Assembly (NCBI RefSeq): GCF_001620365.2
Contig: NZ_LQMT02000036.1
Coordinates: forward strand, 124,001 to 188,000
Length of the DNA: 64,000 nucleotides
Origin: Amycolatopsis keratiniphila subsp. keratiniphila
GTDB taxonomy: Bacteria; Actinomycetota; Actinomycetes; Mycobacteriales; Pseudonocardiaceae
Direction of reading: 5' to 3'
In this document: in pieces, positions 15,964 to 23,671 of the stretch
Position numbering within the stretch: the stretch's first letter is position 1
Layout of the letters: every line of letters starts with the position of its first letter
Notes under the pieces: generated by a model
Database searches by the model: none
Told to the model about the DNA's origin: nothing
Seen by the model: the letters and a program-made list of their open reading frames with translations, nothing else
Program-made: the position numbers and the translations under genes

Positions 15964-16555
15964 CTTCGGCCGCGTTCTCCACGGCGATCTTGAAAGCGCT
16001 TACAAGGAGGTCCGCGAAACAGGCTCGCGGAGCCGCCGAGCCACCGTCCACTTGGGTTTTCAGCGCGGCCAGCTGGTCGCCGGCCAGCGGCGTGACCCGG
16101 TCCATGAACTGACCGAGGAACCGCAGGGCGGCGACGGGCGGGATCCCGGCGACGGCGAGGTCCGCCACCGCGCGCGAAACGGACGGGCGCACGACCGCCA
16201 GGGATCCCGTGCCGTCCCTGCCGAGCACGCCGTGACGCTCCAGGCATCGGGCGACGGCGGGCTGGTCGCGGGCGATTTCCGCCATCGCCGCGTCCAGCTG
16301 CTCGGCGCGGTCCACTGTGGTCGTTCCGAGCATCGCGGCGATGGACACCAGGTTGAAGCCCTGTTTCTGCAGCATCGTGATGCGACGCAGGCGCCGCAGA
16401 TGGGCCGGTCCGTAGTAGGCGGACCTGCCGTGCCGGACCGGCGGGGCGAGCAGGCCCCGGGTCTGATGGGCCCGGATATTGCGCGCCGACATGCCGACGA
16501 TCGTGGAAAGTTCTTCGATCGTGTATCCGGCCGGCCTCGGCGAAAAGGGCTTCAC
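15920..16555 (-). CDS. MerR family transcriptional regulator
   Basis: The 211-residue protein has the MerR DNA-binding region at its N terminus (YTIEELSTIVGMSARNIRAHQTRGLLAPP, then GRSAYYGPAHLRRLRRI) and a helical linker. The C-terminal 120 residues are specific to actinobacterial MerR proteins and show no Cys cluster typical of metal sensors, so a small organic effector is more likely. Its stop lies inside the end of the hydrolase gene on the other strand. Its target is unknown. Confidence 0.85.
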   Translation of the reverse strand: MKPFSPRPAGYTIEELSTIVGMSARNIRAHQTRGLLAPPVRHGRSAYYGPAHLRRLRRITMLQKQGFNLVSIAAMLGTTTVDRAEQLDAAMAEIARDQPAVARCLERHGVLGRDGTGSLAVVRPSVSRAVADLAVAGIPPVAALRFLGQFMDRVTPLAGDQLAALKTQVDGGSAAPRACFADLLVSAFKIAVENAAEVTFPVAEPRTWPPR

Positions 16556-16899
16556 GCCGACAGCTTAACCAATGGTCGGATGAGTACACCACAGAGCCGG
16601 GGCAATGGCCGCACCACTGCCAACCGGCTGAATCAGCGAGTTGCCATAAGTTCATCGGTTCCGGGCGACGAACACAAGGTCGGCGGCCGGTTTACACGGT
16701 TTCATGCCAAGCAATGCCGGTTTTGGGGTGTTCCACACTCTCCGGTTACTCCAGTCAGGCGATCTTGATGGGCCGATGACTTCGTTGCCGTTTAAATGCA
16801 CCAGAGACATCAGATGTCTCGACTCTGTCGACGCCCGCGGAGCGCCGCTGAACCCGATGGCTGGTCGTCAAAGTTTCAACCTTTTCCCAGGAGGTTTCC
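16556..16899. other. Gene-free stretch with one 17-bp palindrome
   Basis: No convincing frame is present on either strand. GAGACATC-A-GATGTCTC (16804-16820) is a perfect palindrome about 80 bases before the SapM-like gene and may be a regulator site. CAGGAGG just before 16900 is the ribosome site of that gene. Nothing else was recognised. Confidence 0.5.
16804..16820. promoter_or_regulatory. Perfect palindrome GAGACATC-A-GATGTCTC, possible operator
   Basis: The 8-bp arms are perfect around one base. The site lies 80 bases upstream of the secreted phosphatase gene. It is not the published PhoP box, so phosphate control cannot be claimed from it. Confidence 0.4.
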
Positions 16900-17763
16900 A
16901 TGTTCTGGAAACGGATCACGGTCGCGGCCGTGGCCGCGACCGGTTTGGCCACGGCGCTGGTGGTGTCCCATCAGGACACTCCCGCCGCCGCGATAGAACC
17001 CGCCGCGGCGAAAGTGCCCGCGTTCGACCACATCGTCCTCGTGATGTTCGAGAACAAGGACTACAAGCAGATCAGCGGCAGCTCCAAGGCGCCGTACTTC
17101 AACAAGCTCGCCTCACAGGGCGCCAAGTTCACCAAGGCGTACGGGACGACGCACCCGAGCCAGCCGAACTACATCGCCCAGTTCGCGGGTTCGACGCACG
17201 GTGTCGACAGCAACAAATGCCAGGATCTCGGCAACAAGGAGAACCTCGCATCCCAGCTGGCTGGGATCGGCAAGAAGTTCGTCGGTTACGCGGAAAGCAT
17301 GCCTTCCGACGGCTACACCGGCTGCACGAAGGGCAAATACGCCCGCAAGCACAACAGCTGGGTCAGCTTCAGCAATGTGCCGTCGTCGGCGAACAAAAGG
17401 TTCTCGTCGTTCCCGAGCGACTTCACCAAGCTGCCCCACGTCGCTTTCGTGACCCCGGATCTGTGCAGCGACATGCACGACTGTTCGGTCGACACGGGCG
17501 ACAAATGGCTGAAGAACAACCTCGACGCGTACGCGCAGTGGGCCAAGACGCACAACAGCCTGCTGATCGTCAATTTCGACGAGGACAGCGGGACGTCGGT
17601 GAACCAGATCTTCACGACGTTCGTCGGCGCCCACGTGAAGCCGGGCAGCTACAGCGAATCCATCAACCACTACTCGATTCTCCGCACGATGGAGGCGTCG
17701 TTCGGCCTGCCGGGTATCGGCAACGCGGCCAACAAGGCGCCGATCACGAGCGTGTGGCAGTAG
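16900..17763 (+). CDS. Secreted acid phosphatase, SapM / phosphoesterase family
   Basis: The 287-residue protein has a signal peptide (ITVAAVAATGLATALVVSH) and the phosphoesterase-superfamily start FDHIVLVMFENKDY, followed by GTTHPSQPNYIAQFAGSTHG and the metal-binding INFDE-like motif VNFDEDSG. This resembles SapM-type phosphatidylinositol 3-phosphatases and other PF04185-like enzymes. It probably releases phosphate from esters outside the cell; the natural substrate is not evident. The CAGGAGG ribosome site supports the ATG at 16900. A strong hairpin follows the gene. Confidence 0.85.
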   Translation: MFWKRITVAAVAATGLATALVVSHQDTPAAAIEPAAAKVPAFDHIVLVMFENKDYKQISGSSKAPYFNKLASQGAKFTKAYGTTHPSQPNYIAQFAGSTHGVDSNKCQDLGNKENLASQLAGIGKKFVGYAESMPSDGYTGCTKGKYARKHNSWVSFSNVPSSANKRFSSFPSDFTKLPHVAFVTPDLCSDMHDCSVDTGDKWLKNNLDAYAQWAKTHNSLLIVNFDEDSGTSVNQIFTTFVGAHVKPGSYSESINHYSILRTMEASFGLPGIGNAANKAPITSVWQ

Positions 17764-17773
17764 TCGGGTGAAC

Positions 17774-17808
17774 CCCGCGGGCGTGTCCACTGTGGACGCG
17801 CCCGCGGG
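17774..17808 (+). terminator. Terminator hairpin after the SapM-like gene
   Basis: CCCGCGGGCGTGTCCA (17774-17789) pairs with TGGACGCGCCCGCGGG (17793-17808) with one wobble pair and a 3-base loop. It lies 10 bases past the stop codon and just before the MFS gene. Confidence 0.7.
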
Positions 17809-17817
17809 CGGGGAAGG

Positions 17818-19089
17818 ATGGTTCGTCGCGTGTACCTGTCCACGATCGGCCGCCGGGAGCATCCCGGCGGCGTGTCCAAGAAGTCCTTCGCCCTGCTGGG
17901 CGGGAACGTCTTCGCCCTGGGCACCGTCAGCCTCGTCACGGACGTCTCGTCGGAGATGGTGACGGCCGTGCTGCCGGTGTACCTGGTGCTCGGGCTGCAC
18001 CTCGGCCCGGCGGCGTACGGCGTGGTGGACGGCCTCTACACCGGCGCGACCGCGCTGCTGCGGCTGGTCGGCGGCTACGTCGCGGACCGGGTGCGACGGC
18101 GCAAGGCGGTCGCCGGGCTGGGCTACGCGATGTCCGCCGTGGCGAAACTGGGGCTCGTGGCCGCGGGATCGTCGGCGACCGCGATCGGCGTGGTGCTGAC
18201 CGCGGACCGCACGGGCAAGGGACTGCGGACCGCGCCGCGCGACGCGCTGATCACCTTGTCGGCCCCCGAACACATGCTGGGCCGCGCGTTCGGCGTGCAC
18301 CGGGCGATGGACAGCGTCGGCGCGTTCCTCGGCCCGCTCGCCGCGGTCGCGGTGCTGGCCGTGGCGGGTTCGGCGACCGGGGTCGAGGGCTTCGACGCGG
18401 TCTTCGTGACCAGCTTCTGCATCGCCACCGCCGGTGTGCTGCTGCTGGCGTTGTTCGTCCGCGACCACCGCGCGCCCAAACCGCCGTCCGGCACCGTGTC
18501 CCTGCGAGCGGCGGCGGGGCTCCTGCGCGGCGCCGGCGTGCGACGGCTGCTGATCGCCGCGTGCGTCCTCGGCCTGGCCACCATCGGAGACGGCTTCGTC
18601 TACCTTCTGTTGCAGGACAAGGAGGACATCGCCACCGGCTGGTTCCCGCTGCTCGCCGTCGGGACCAACCTGGCCTATCTGCTGCTGGCCGCGCCGCTCG
18701 GCGCACTGGCCGACCGCGTCGGCAGGCTGCCGGTGATGCTCGGCGGTTACGGCGCCCTGATCGCCGTCTACCTGCTGCTGCTCAGCCCGCTCACCGGCTG
18801 GGCGTTGTTCGCGCTCACGCTCGGCCTGTACGGCGTGTTCTACGCGGCGACCGACGGCGTGCTCATGGCGCTGGCCGGACCGTTGCTGCCCGAGGCGTTG
18901 CGCACCACCGGTATCGCGATCGTGCAGAGCGGGCAGGCGCTCGCGTACTTCGTCTCGTCCGTCCTTTTCGGACTCTCTTGGCAGTTCTGGGGTGCGGCCA
19001 CGGCGATCACGATCGCCGCCGGGACGGTGCTCGCCGCCGTCGCCGCCACCTTCGTTCTCTTGGTTCCCCGCAGGAAGGCACGACCGTGA
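17818..19089 (+). CDS. MFS transporter
   Basis: The 423-residue protein has about 12 hydrophobic segments and the MFS loop GGYVADRVRRRKAV between helices 2 and 3, repeated in weaker form as GALADRVGRLPVM in the second half. The sequence LTADRTGKGLRTAPRDALI is characteristic of a subgroup of actinobacterial and proteobacterial MFS proteins of unknown substrate. The start may be the ATG at 17818 or a GTG at 17830. It overlaps the TolB-like gene by four bases (GTGA), so the two are probably translated together. Confidence 0.85.
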   Translation: MVRRVYLSTIGRREHPGGVSKKSFALLGGNVFALGTVSLVTDVSSEMVTAVLPVYLVLGLHLGPAAYGVVDGLYTGATALLRLVGGYVADRVRRRKAVAGLGYAMSAVAKLGLVAAGSSATAIGVVLTADRTGKGLRTAPRDALITLSAPEHMLGRAFGVHRAMDSVGAFLGPLAAVAVLAVAGSATGVEGFDAVFVTSFCIATAGVLLLALFVRDHRAPKPPSGTVSLRAAAGLLRGAGVRRLLIAACVLGLATIGDGFVYLLLQDKEDIATGWFPLLAVGTNLAYLLLAAPLGALADRVGRLPVMLGGYGALIAVYLLLLSPLTGWALFALTLGLYGVFYAATDGVLMALAGPLLPEALRTTGIAIVQSGQALAYFVSSVLFGLSWQFWGAATAITIAAGTVLAAVAATFVLLVPRRKARP

Positions 19090-20075
19090 ACACCCGCACC
19101 CGCGTCCTGATCGCCGTCACCGGAGTCCTCACGCTGGCCGCGGCCGCCGTGATCTACGTCGGGGTGGCGAGCGCGCGCAACCAGGGGACCGCGTCGGCGG
19201 GCACCAGCGACGCCGTCACCCTCGACGGCGGACGGTTGCTCTTCCGCAGCACCGCCGACGCCGACCGCGGGCACGTGTCCAGCGTCAGCGCCGCCGACCC
19301 CGGAGGCACACGGGCGGTGTCGACCGTGTCCTGCAGCCGGGTCTACGCGGCGGGCGGCACGGGGATCTGCCTGCGCCCCGAAACCGGCCTGACCACCTAC
19401 CAGCTCGCCGTGCTCGACAGCCGTCTCGCGGTCACGCAGGAGATCCCACTGGTCGGCCTGCCCAACCGGGCGCGGGTCTCGCCCGACGGCAAACGGCTGG
19501 CGTGGACGGTGTTCGTCACCGGCGATTCCTACAACGGCGGCCGGTTCTCCACCCGGGCCGGCACCCTCGACCTCACCACCGACAACGTCGAGGGCACGCT
19601 GGAGGACTTCGCCGTGACCGTGGACGGCAAGCCGTACAAGGCCGCCGACTTCAACTTCTGGGGTGTCACCTTCACCCGTCAGCCGGGCCGGTTCTACGCC
19701 ACCATGTCGACCGGCTCCCACCGGTACCTCGTCGAAGGCGACTCGACCGCCCGGACCGTGAAGACCTTGCGGGACAACGTCGAATGCCCGTCCCTCTCCC
19801 CCGACGAGACCCGCGTCGCCTACAAGGCCGCCATCGACGGCGATCCCGCGAAGGGCTGGCGGGTGTCGGTGCTCGACCTCGCGAGCGGCACCGTGACGCC
19901 GCTGGCGGAGACCAGGACCGTCGACGACCAGCCCGCGTGGCTCGACGACCGCACCGTCGCCTACGCCCTCCCCCGCACTCAAGGACATTCCGACGTCTGG
20001 GCCGTACCCGCCGACGGCTCCGGCGCGCCGCGGCTGCTCATCCCGGAGGCCGAGTCACCCGCCGCGCTGCCCTAG
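19086..20075 (+). CDS. TolB-like beta-propeller protein, membrane anchored
   Basis: The 329-residue protein begins with one membrane segment (VLIAVTGVLTLAAAAVIYVGVAS) and continues with PD40/TolB-type blades (ARVSPDGKRLAWTVF, PSLSPDETRVAYKA, QPAWLDDRTVAYALP, HSDVWAVPADGSG). It probably sits on the outer face of the membrane and binds a protein or ligand. It starts within the stop codon of the MFS gene, which suggests the two work together. No enzymatic motif is seen. Confidence 0.75.
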   Translation: MNTRTRVLIAVTGVLTLAAAAVIYVGVASARNQGTASAGTSDAVTLDGGRLLFRSTADADRGHVSSVSAADPGGTRAVSTVSCSRVYAAGGTGICLRPETGLTTYQLAVLDSRLAVTQEIPLVGLPNRARVSPDGKRLAWTVFVTGDSYNGGRFSTRAGTLDLTTDNVEGTLEDFAVTVDGKPYKAADFNFWGVTFTRQPGRFYATMSTGSHRYLVEGDSTARTVKTLRDNVECPSLSPDETRVAYKAAIDGDPAKGWRVSVLDLASGTVTPLAETRTVDDQPAWLDDRTVAYALPRTQGHSDVWAVPADGSGAPRLLIPEAESPAALP

Positions 20076-20084
20076 GCTCTCGGC

Positions 20085-20633
20085 ATGAGGGCCGCGCTGC
20101 TGATCGTCGACATGCAGGAAATGCTCGTTCCCCTGGTCTGGCGCGGCGAGGAACTGGCGGCCCGGATCGCCGCCCTCGCCAGGAAGGCCCGCGAGAACGG
20201 GGTCCCGGTGATCGCGCTGCGGCAGATCGGCGCCCCCGGCACCGACTTCGACCCGGCGTCGCCGGGCACCCGGGTCAGCGCGCTGCTCGGCCTCGAACCG
20301 GTCGACGTGGTGGTCGACAAGACCGCGACGGATTCCTTCTACCGCACCGGGCTGGCGGGGCTGCTCGTCGACCGCGGCGTCGACACCGTGGTGCTGACCG
20401 GGCTGGCCACCGACTACTGCGTCGACGCGACCGCCCGGTCCGCTCAGAGCCACGGCTTGGACGTCGTGCTGGTCGCCGACGGCCACGCTCCCTCGTCCGA
20501 CGGCGACCCCACCACCGGGCTGACCGCCGAACAGGTCGTCGCGCGGCACAACCTGCTGCTGAGCACGGCGATCCATCCCGGTGGACGGCTGCGTGTGGTG
20601 CCGTCGGCGGAGGTCGAGTTCACCGGCCCGTAG
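20085..20633 (+). CDS. Isochorismatase-family cysteine hydrolase
   Basis: The 182-residue protein has the catalytic triad of the family: Asp9 (LLIVDMQ), Lys79 (VVDKTATDSF) and Cys112 (GLATDYCVDATARSA). Members hydrolyse amides or vinyl ethers, such as nicotinamide, N-carbamoyl compounds or isochorismate; the substrate here is unknown. It lies nine bases past the TolB-like gene and 12 bases before the VanZ-type gene, on the same strand. Confidence 0.88.
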   Translation: MRAALLIVDMQEMLVPLVWRGEELAARIAALARKARENGVPVIALRQIGAPGTDFDPASPGTRVSALLGLEPVDVVVDKTATDSFYRTGLAGLLVDRGVDTVVLTGLATDYCVDATARSAQSHGLDVVLVADGHAPSSDGDPTTGLTAEQVVARHNLLLSTAIHPGGRLRVVPSAEVEFTGP

Positions 20634-20645
20634 GATCGGCGGGCC

Positions 20646-21146
20646 ATGATCACGAACTTCCTGCTCGACCACTCCGCCCTCGTGCCGGTGGCGATCCTGC
20701 TGGTCGCGCTCGTCTGCGCCGTCCTGGGCCACCTGTTCGCGGGCAGGCATCGAGTCCTCTGGACGCTCGCGGGTGTGGCGCTGGTACCGGTCTTCGCGCT
20801 GACGCTGGTGCCCACCCGGCACACGATCGACGAGATCCTGTGCACGGTCCAGTTCTCCCTGCCCACGCTCGGCTCGGTGGAACTCCTGGCCAACGTGGCG
20901 CTGTTCCTGCCGCCGGTCTACTTCGCCGCGCTGGCGTCCCGGCGGCCCGTGACGACGTTCGCGGCCGGCTCGGCGCTGTCCGCGGTGATCGAGGCGCTGC
21001 AGGCGTTCGTGCCCGCGATCGGCCGCGCCTGCGACACCAACGACTGGCTGATGAACACCATCGGCGCCCTCCTCGCGGCCGGTATGGCGTGGCTGGTGGG
21101 CCGCCGCGCTCAGTCGGGCAGTTCCACGGGCGCGATGTCGTCGTAG
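20646..21146 (+). CDS. VanZ-like membrane protein
   Basis: The 166-residue protein has four to five hydrophobic segments and the VanZ-type signature around the third helix (TLGSVELLANVALFLPPVYFAALA ... SALSAVIEALQAFVP ... DTNDWLMNTIGALLA). VanZ gives low-level teicoplanin resistance in enterococci, but most VanZ-like proteins have no known role. Its end overlaps the convergent davB-like gene by 37 bases. Confidence 0.85.
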   Translation: MITNFLLDHSALVPVAILLVALVCAVLGHLFAGRHRVLWTLAGVALVPVFALTLVPTRHTIDEILCTVQFSLPTLGSVELLANVALFLPPVYFAALASRRPVTTFAAGSALSAVIEALQAFVPAIGRACDTNDWLMNTIGALLAAGMAWLVGRRAQSGSSTGAMSS

Positions 21147-22801
21147 ACGTCGCCGGGCCCCGGGTTCGCCGGATCCGTCTCGCCACCGAAGTGGTGCAGG
21201 ACGCCCCAGACCGCGTTGAGTGCCGTCTGCACCGCGCCCTCGGCCCAGCCCGCCGTCCAGGAGACGTCGTCGCCCGCCAGGAAGAGGCCGCGGTGACGCT
21301 CCTCCAGCCGGTCCTGTTTGAAGTGGGTGAACAGCCGGTGCTGGTAGCGGTAGTGGCCGGGCAGGTTGGCCTTGAACGCACCCATGAAATGCGGCTCGGC
21401 CTCCCAGGACACGGTCACCGGGTCGCCGATGATGCGCCGCCGGACGTCGACGCCGGGGTAGATCTCCTTCAGCGACTGCAACATCACTTCGACCCGCTCG
21501 GACACCGAGAGCGGCAGCCATTTCAGCGAATCGTCGGCCCAGGTGTAGGACAGGCAGATCACCGCGGGGGCGTCCGGATCGTCGCCGAGCAGGTAGGTGC
21601 CGCGCGGCATGCGGTCGGTCAGCGTCATGCTCATCGTGTCCCGCCCGGTCTCCGGGTCCTTTTCCAGCCAGAACGGCCGGTCCACCGGGACGAAGACCTT
21701 CGAAGACTCCATGTAGTGCGTACGCTCGATCGCCGTCCAGTGGTCGATCGGGAACAGCGCCTCGTCGCATTCGATCTTGGACAGCAGCATCCAGCTCTGC
21801 GCGGTGAACACCGCCGCCGGATAGGTGCGGATACGGCCTTCGGTGTCGGTCACGGTGATGTTGTTCGGCGCGGTCCGGTGCAGCCGGGAGACGCCGGGGT
21901 TCGGGCTCCCGCCGTGCAGCGAGCTCAAACTCGTTCCGGCAGGCCAGAACGCGATGTCTTCGGGCGCGTGTTCCCACAGCCGCAACGGCAGCCGCCTGCT
22001 GCCGCCGACGATGCTGCGGTGCTCGTCGTCGGCGCCGGTGTAGACCACCCGCAGGATCTCCAGGATGGAGTTCGGGAAGTCGGTGTCCCAGCCGCCGGTG
22101 CCGAAGCCGACCTGTCCGAAGATCTCGCGGTCACGGAAGGAGGCGAACGCGGGCGAATCGCAGAGGAAACCGTAGAAGGTCTGGTTGTCCAGCTTCGGCA
22201 CGAGTTCGTTCCACAGCCGCTTGATCGTCTTCACGTCGCGGTCGCGGATCGCCTTCTGCATCTCGGTGAACGCGGCCTGCTCGGCCAGCGTGCTGTCCCA
22301 CGCGGCCGCGACCTTGCCGAAGACGGCGGGGAGTTCGTCCGCCGTGCGCGCGTAGTGGCTCTCCCCCTTGAGGTCGACGACGGTGCTGGGCGTGCCCGGC
22401 GCCAGCGGGTTCGGGAACGGCGTGGTCTCCAGGCCGACCTTGTCGATGTAGTGGAACAGCGCGGTCGACGCCGGCGGGAAGCGCATCGCGCCCATCTCCG
22501 CGACGACGTCGTCCGGGCAGCCGGGGAAGTTCACCGTGCGCAGGCGGCCGCCGATCTCGGCGATCTCGTACACGACCGGGCGCAGCCCCAGTTTCATCAG
22601 TTCGTACGCGGTGACGATGCCCGAGAGGCCGCCGCCGATCACCGCCACCTCGGTGCCGTGCCGTTCGGCCGGGAGGGAGCCGAGCCCGGCGGGGTGGGCG
22701 AGGAAGTCGTCGTAGGCGAACGGGAAATCGGGGCCGAACATGGTGATCGGGCGGCCCGCCGGTTCGTCGTGGTGGATCGCGGTCGGGAGGGCGGAGGTCA
22801 T
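21110..22801 (-). CDS. davB: DavB-like flavin amino-acid 2-monooxygenase
   Basis: The 563-residue flavoenzyme has the FAD motif EVAVIGGGLSGIVTAYELMKLG (near residue 51) and GGRLRTVNFPGCPDDVVAEMGAMRFP, as in flavin amine oxidases. Its wording and length match L-lysine 2-monooxygenase (DavB) of Pseudomonas much better than ordinary monoamine oxidases (ITMFGPDFPFAYDDFLAHPAGLGS, VGFGTGGWDTDFPNSILEI, LFLAGDDVSWTAGWAEGAVQTA). DavB decarboxylates lysine oxidatively to 5-aminovaleramide; tryptophan 2-monooxygenase (IaaM) is the main alternative. The upstream amidase gene overlaps it by four bases, which supports a two-step amino acid to amide to acid pathway. Confidence 0.8.
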   Translation of the reverse strand: MTSALPTAIHHDEPAGRPITMFGPDFPFAYDDFLAHPAGLGSLPAERHGTEVAVIGGGLSGIVTAYELMKLGLRPVVYEIAEIGGRLRTVNFPGCPDDVVAEMGAMRFPPASTALFHYIDKVGLETTPFPNPLAPGTPSTVVDLKGESHYARTADELPAVFGKVAAAWDSTLAEQAAFTEMQKAIRDRDVKTIKRLWNELVPKLDNQTFYGFLCDSPAFASFRDREIFGQVGFGTGGWDTDFPNSILEILRVVYTGADDEHRSIVGGSRRLPLRLWEHAPEDIAFWPAGTSLSSLHGGSPNPGVSRLHRTAPNNITVTDTEGRIRTYPAAVFTAQSWMLLSKIECDEALFPIDHWTAIERTHYMESSKVFVPVDRPFWLEKDPETGRDTMSMTLTDRMPRGTYLLGDDPDAPAVICLSYTWADDSLKWLPLSVSERVEVMLQSLKEIYPGVDVRRRIIGDPVTVSWEAEPHFMGAFKANLPGHYRYQHRLFTHFKQDRLEERHRGLFLAGDDVSWTAGWAEGAVQTALNAVWGVLHHFGGETDPANPGPGDVYDDIAPVELPD

Positions 22802-23553
22802 GCGGGAAGTCCTCGGTACAGATCGGGCCGTCGGTCGGCCAGGTGGGTGTTCTCCAGCCGCGACGCGACGAGCGCGTCACGGGTCACTTCGGCGCTGATC
22901 AGCTCCGGGCCGGCGCCCGCGCGGGCGAGCACCTCGCCGGTCGGGGCGACGACGCAGGAGCGGCCGCAGTAGGTCAGTTCCTGTTCGGTGTCGCACCGGT
23001 TCGCGTACGCGACGAACAGCTGGCTCTCGTAGGCGCGGGCGGGCACCAGCGTGTCCGCGACCAGTTCGTACGGGCTCATCAGCGCGGTCGGCACCACGAG
23101 CAGTTCGGTCCCGGCCAGCGCGTGCGCCCGCACCAGCTCGGGGAACTCGACGTCGTAGCAGATCAGCAGGCCGATCCGGATTCCGTCGAGCTCGGCCTGC
23201 ACGACCGCCTCGGCACCCGGCTCGAAGCGGTCGCGGTCGATGTCGCCGAACAGATGCGTCTTGCGGTAGTTCGCCAGGCGTTGTCCGTCGCGGCCGATCA
23301 GCTGGACGCTGTTGAACACGCGGCCGCCGTCGGATTCGGGGTATCCGTAGGCCAGTGCGACGCCGGATTCCCTTGCCAGCGCGGACATCCGGGTCGCCGT
23401 CGGACCGTCGGCCGGCTCGGCGAGCTCATGCGACCGGGCGCCGATGTGGTAGCCGGTGGTGATCATCTCGGCGGCGATCACGAGATCGGCGCCCGACGCC
23501 TCGACGGCGGACGGCAGCTCGGCGTACGAGCCCTGATGGACGGCGACCCTCAT
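22798..23553 (-). CDS. davA: DavA-like amidase, nitrilase superfamily
   Basis: The 251-residue carbon-nitrogen hydrolase has the Glu-Lys-Cys triad at Glu29 (IAAEM), Lys98 (NYRKTHLFG) and Cys132 (GLLICYDVEFPE). In Pseudomonas, DavA hydrolyses 5-aminovaleramide, the DavB product, to 5-aminovalerate; the shared phrases TTGYHIG, YGYPE, FNSVQLI and NYRKTHLFG support that assignment. Its stop overlaps the davB start (ATGA), so the two are co-translated. The substrate could also be indole-3-acetamide if the partner acts on tryptophan. Confidence 0.8.
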   Translation of the reverse strand: MRVAVHQGSYAELPSAVEASGADLVIAAEMITTGYHIGARSHELAEPADGPTATRMSALARESGVALAYGYPESDGGRVFNSVQLIGRDGQRLANYRKTHLFGDIDRDRFEPGAEAVVQAELDGIRIGLLICYDVEFPELVRAHALAGTELLVVPTALMSPYELVADTLVPARAYESQLFVAYANRCDTEQELTYCGRSCVVAPTGEVLARAGAGPELISAEVTRDALVASRLENTHLADRRPDLYRGLPA

Positions 23554-23671
23554 GTCGACGACGATATCCGCCGTTTCGATGCACGGTTAAGGGCGAATCG
23601 TTGCACAGAACATTGGCAGACCGGCGAGTCAGTGCGCTTTCACGCAATCCAGCGGCGATCTGTTGTCTGGA

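Noticed and set aside
16804..16820. PhoP (Pho box) upstream of the phosphatase
   Set aside because: The site is an inverted repeat, while actinobacterial PhoP boxes are direct repeats of GTTCACC-like units, which are not seen there.
18992..22972. A 1326-codon + strand frame from the MFS gene to the davA-like gene
   Set aside because: It crosses several genes on both strands that have clear motifs; the frame is open only because of GC bias.
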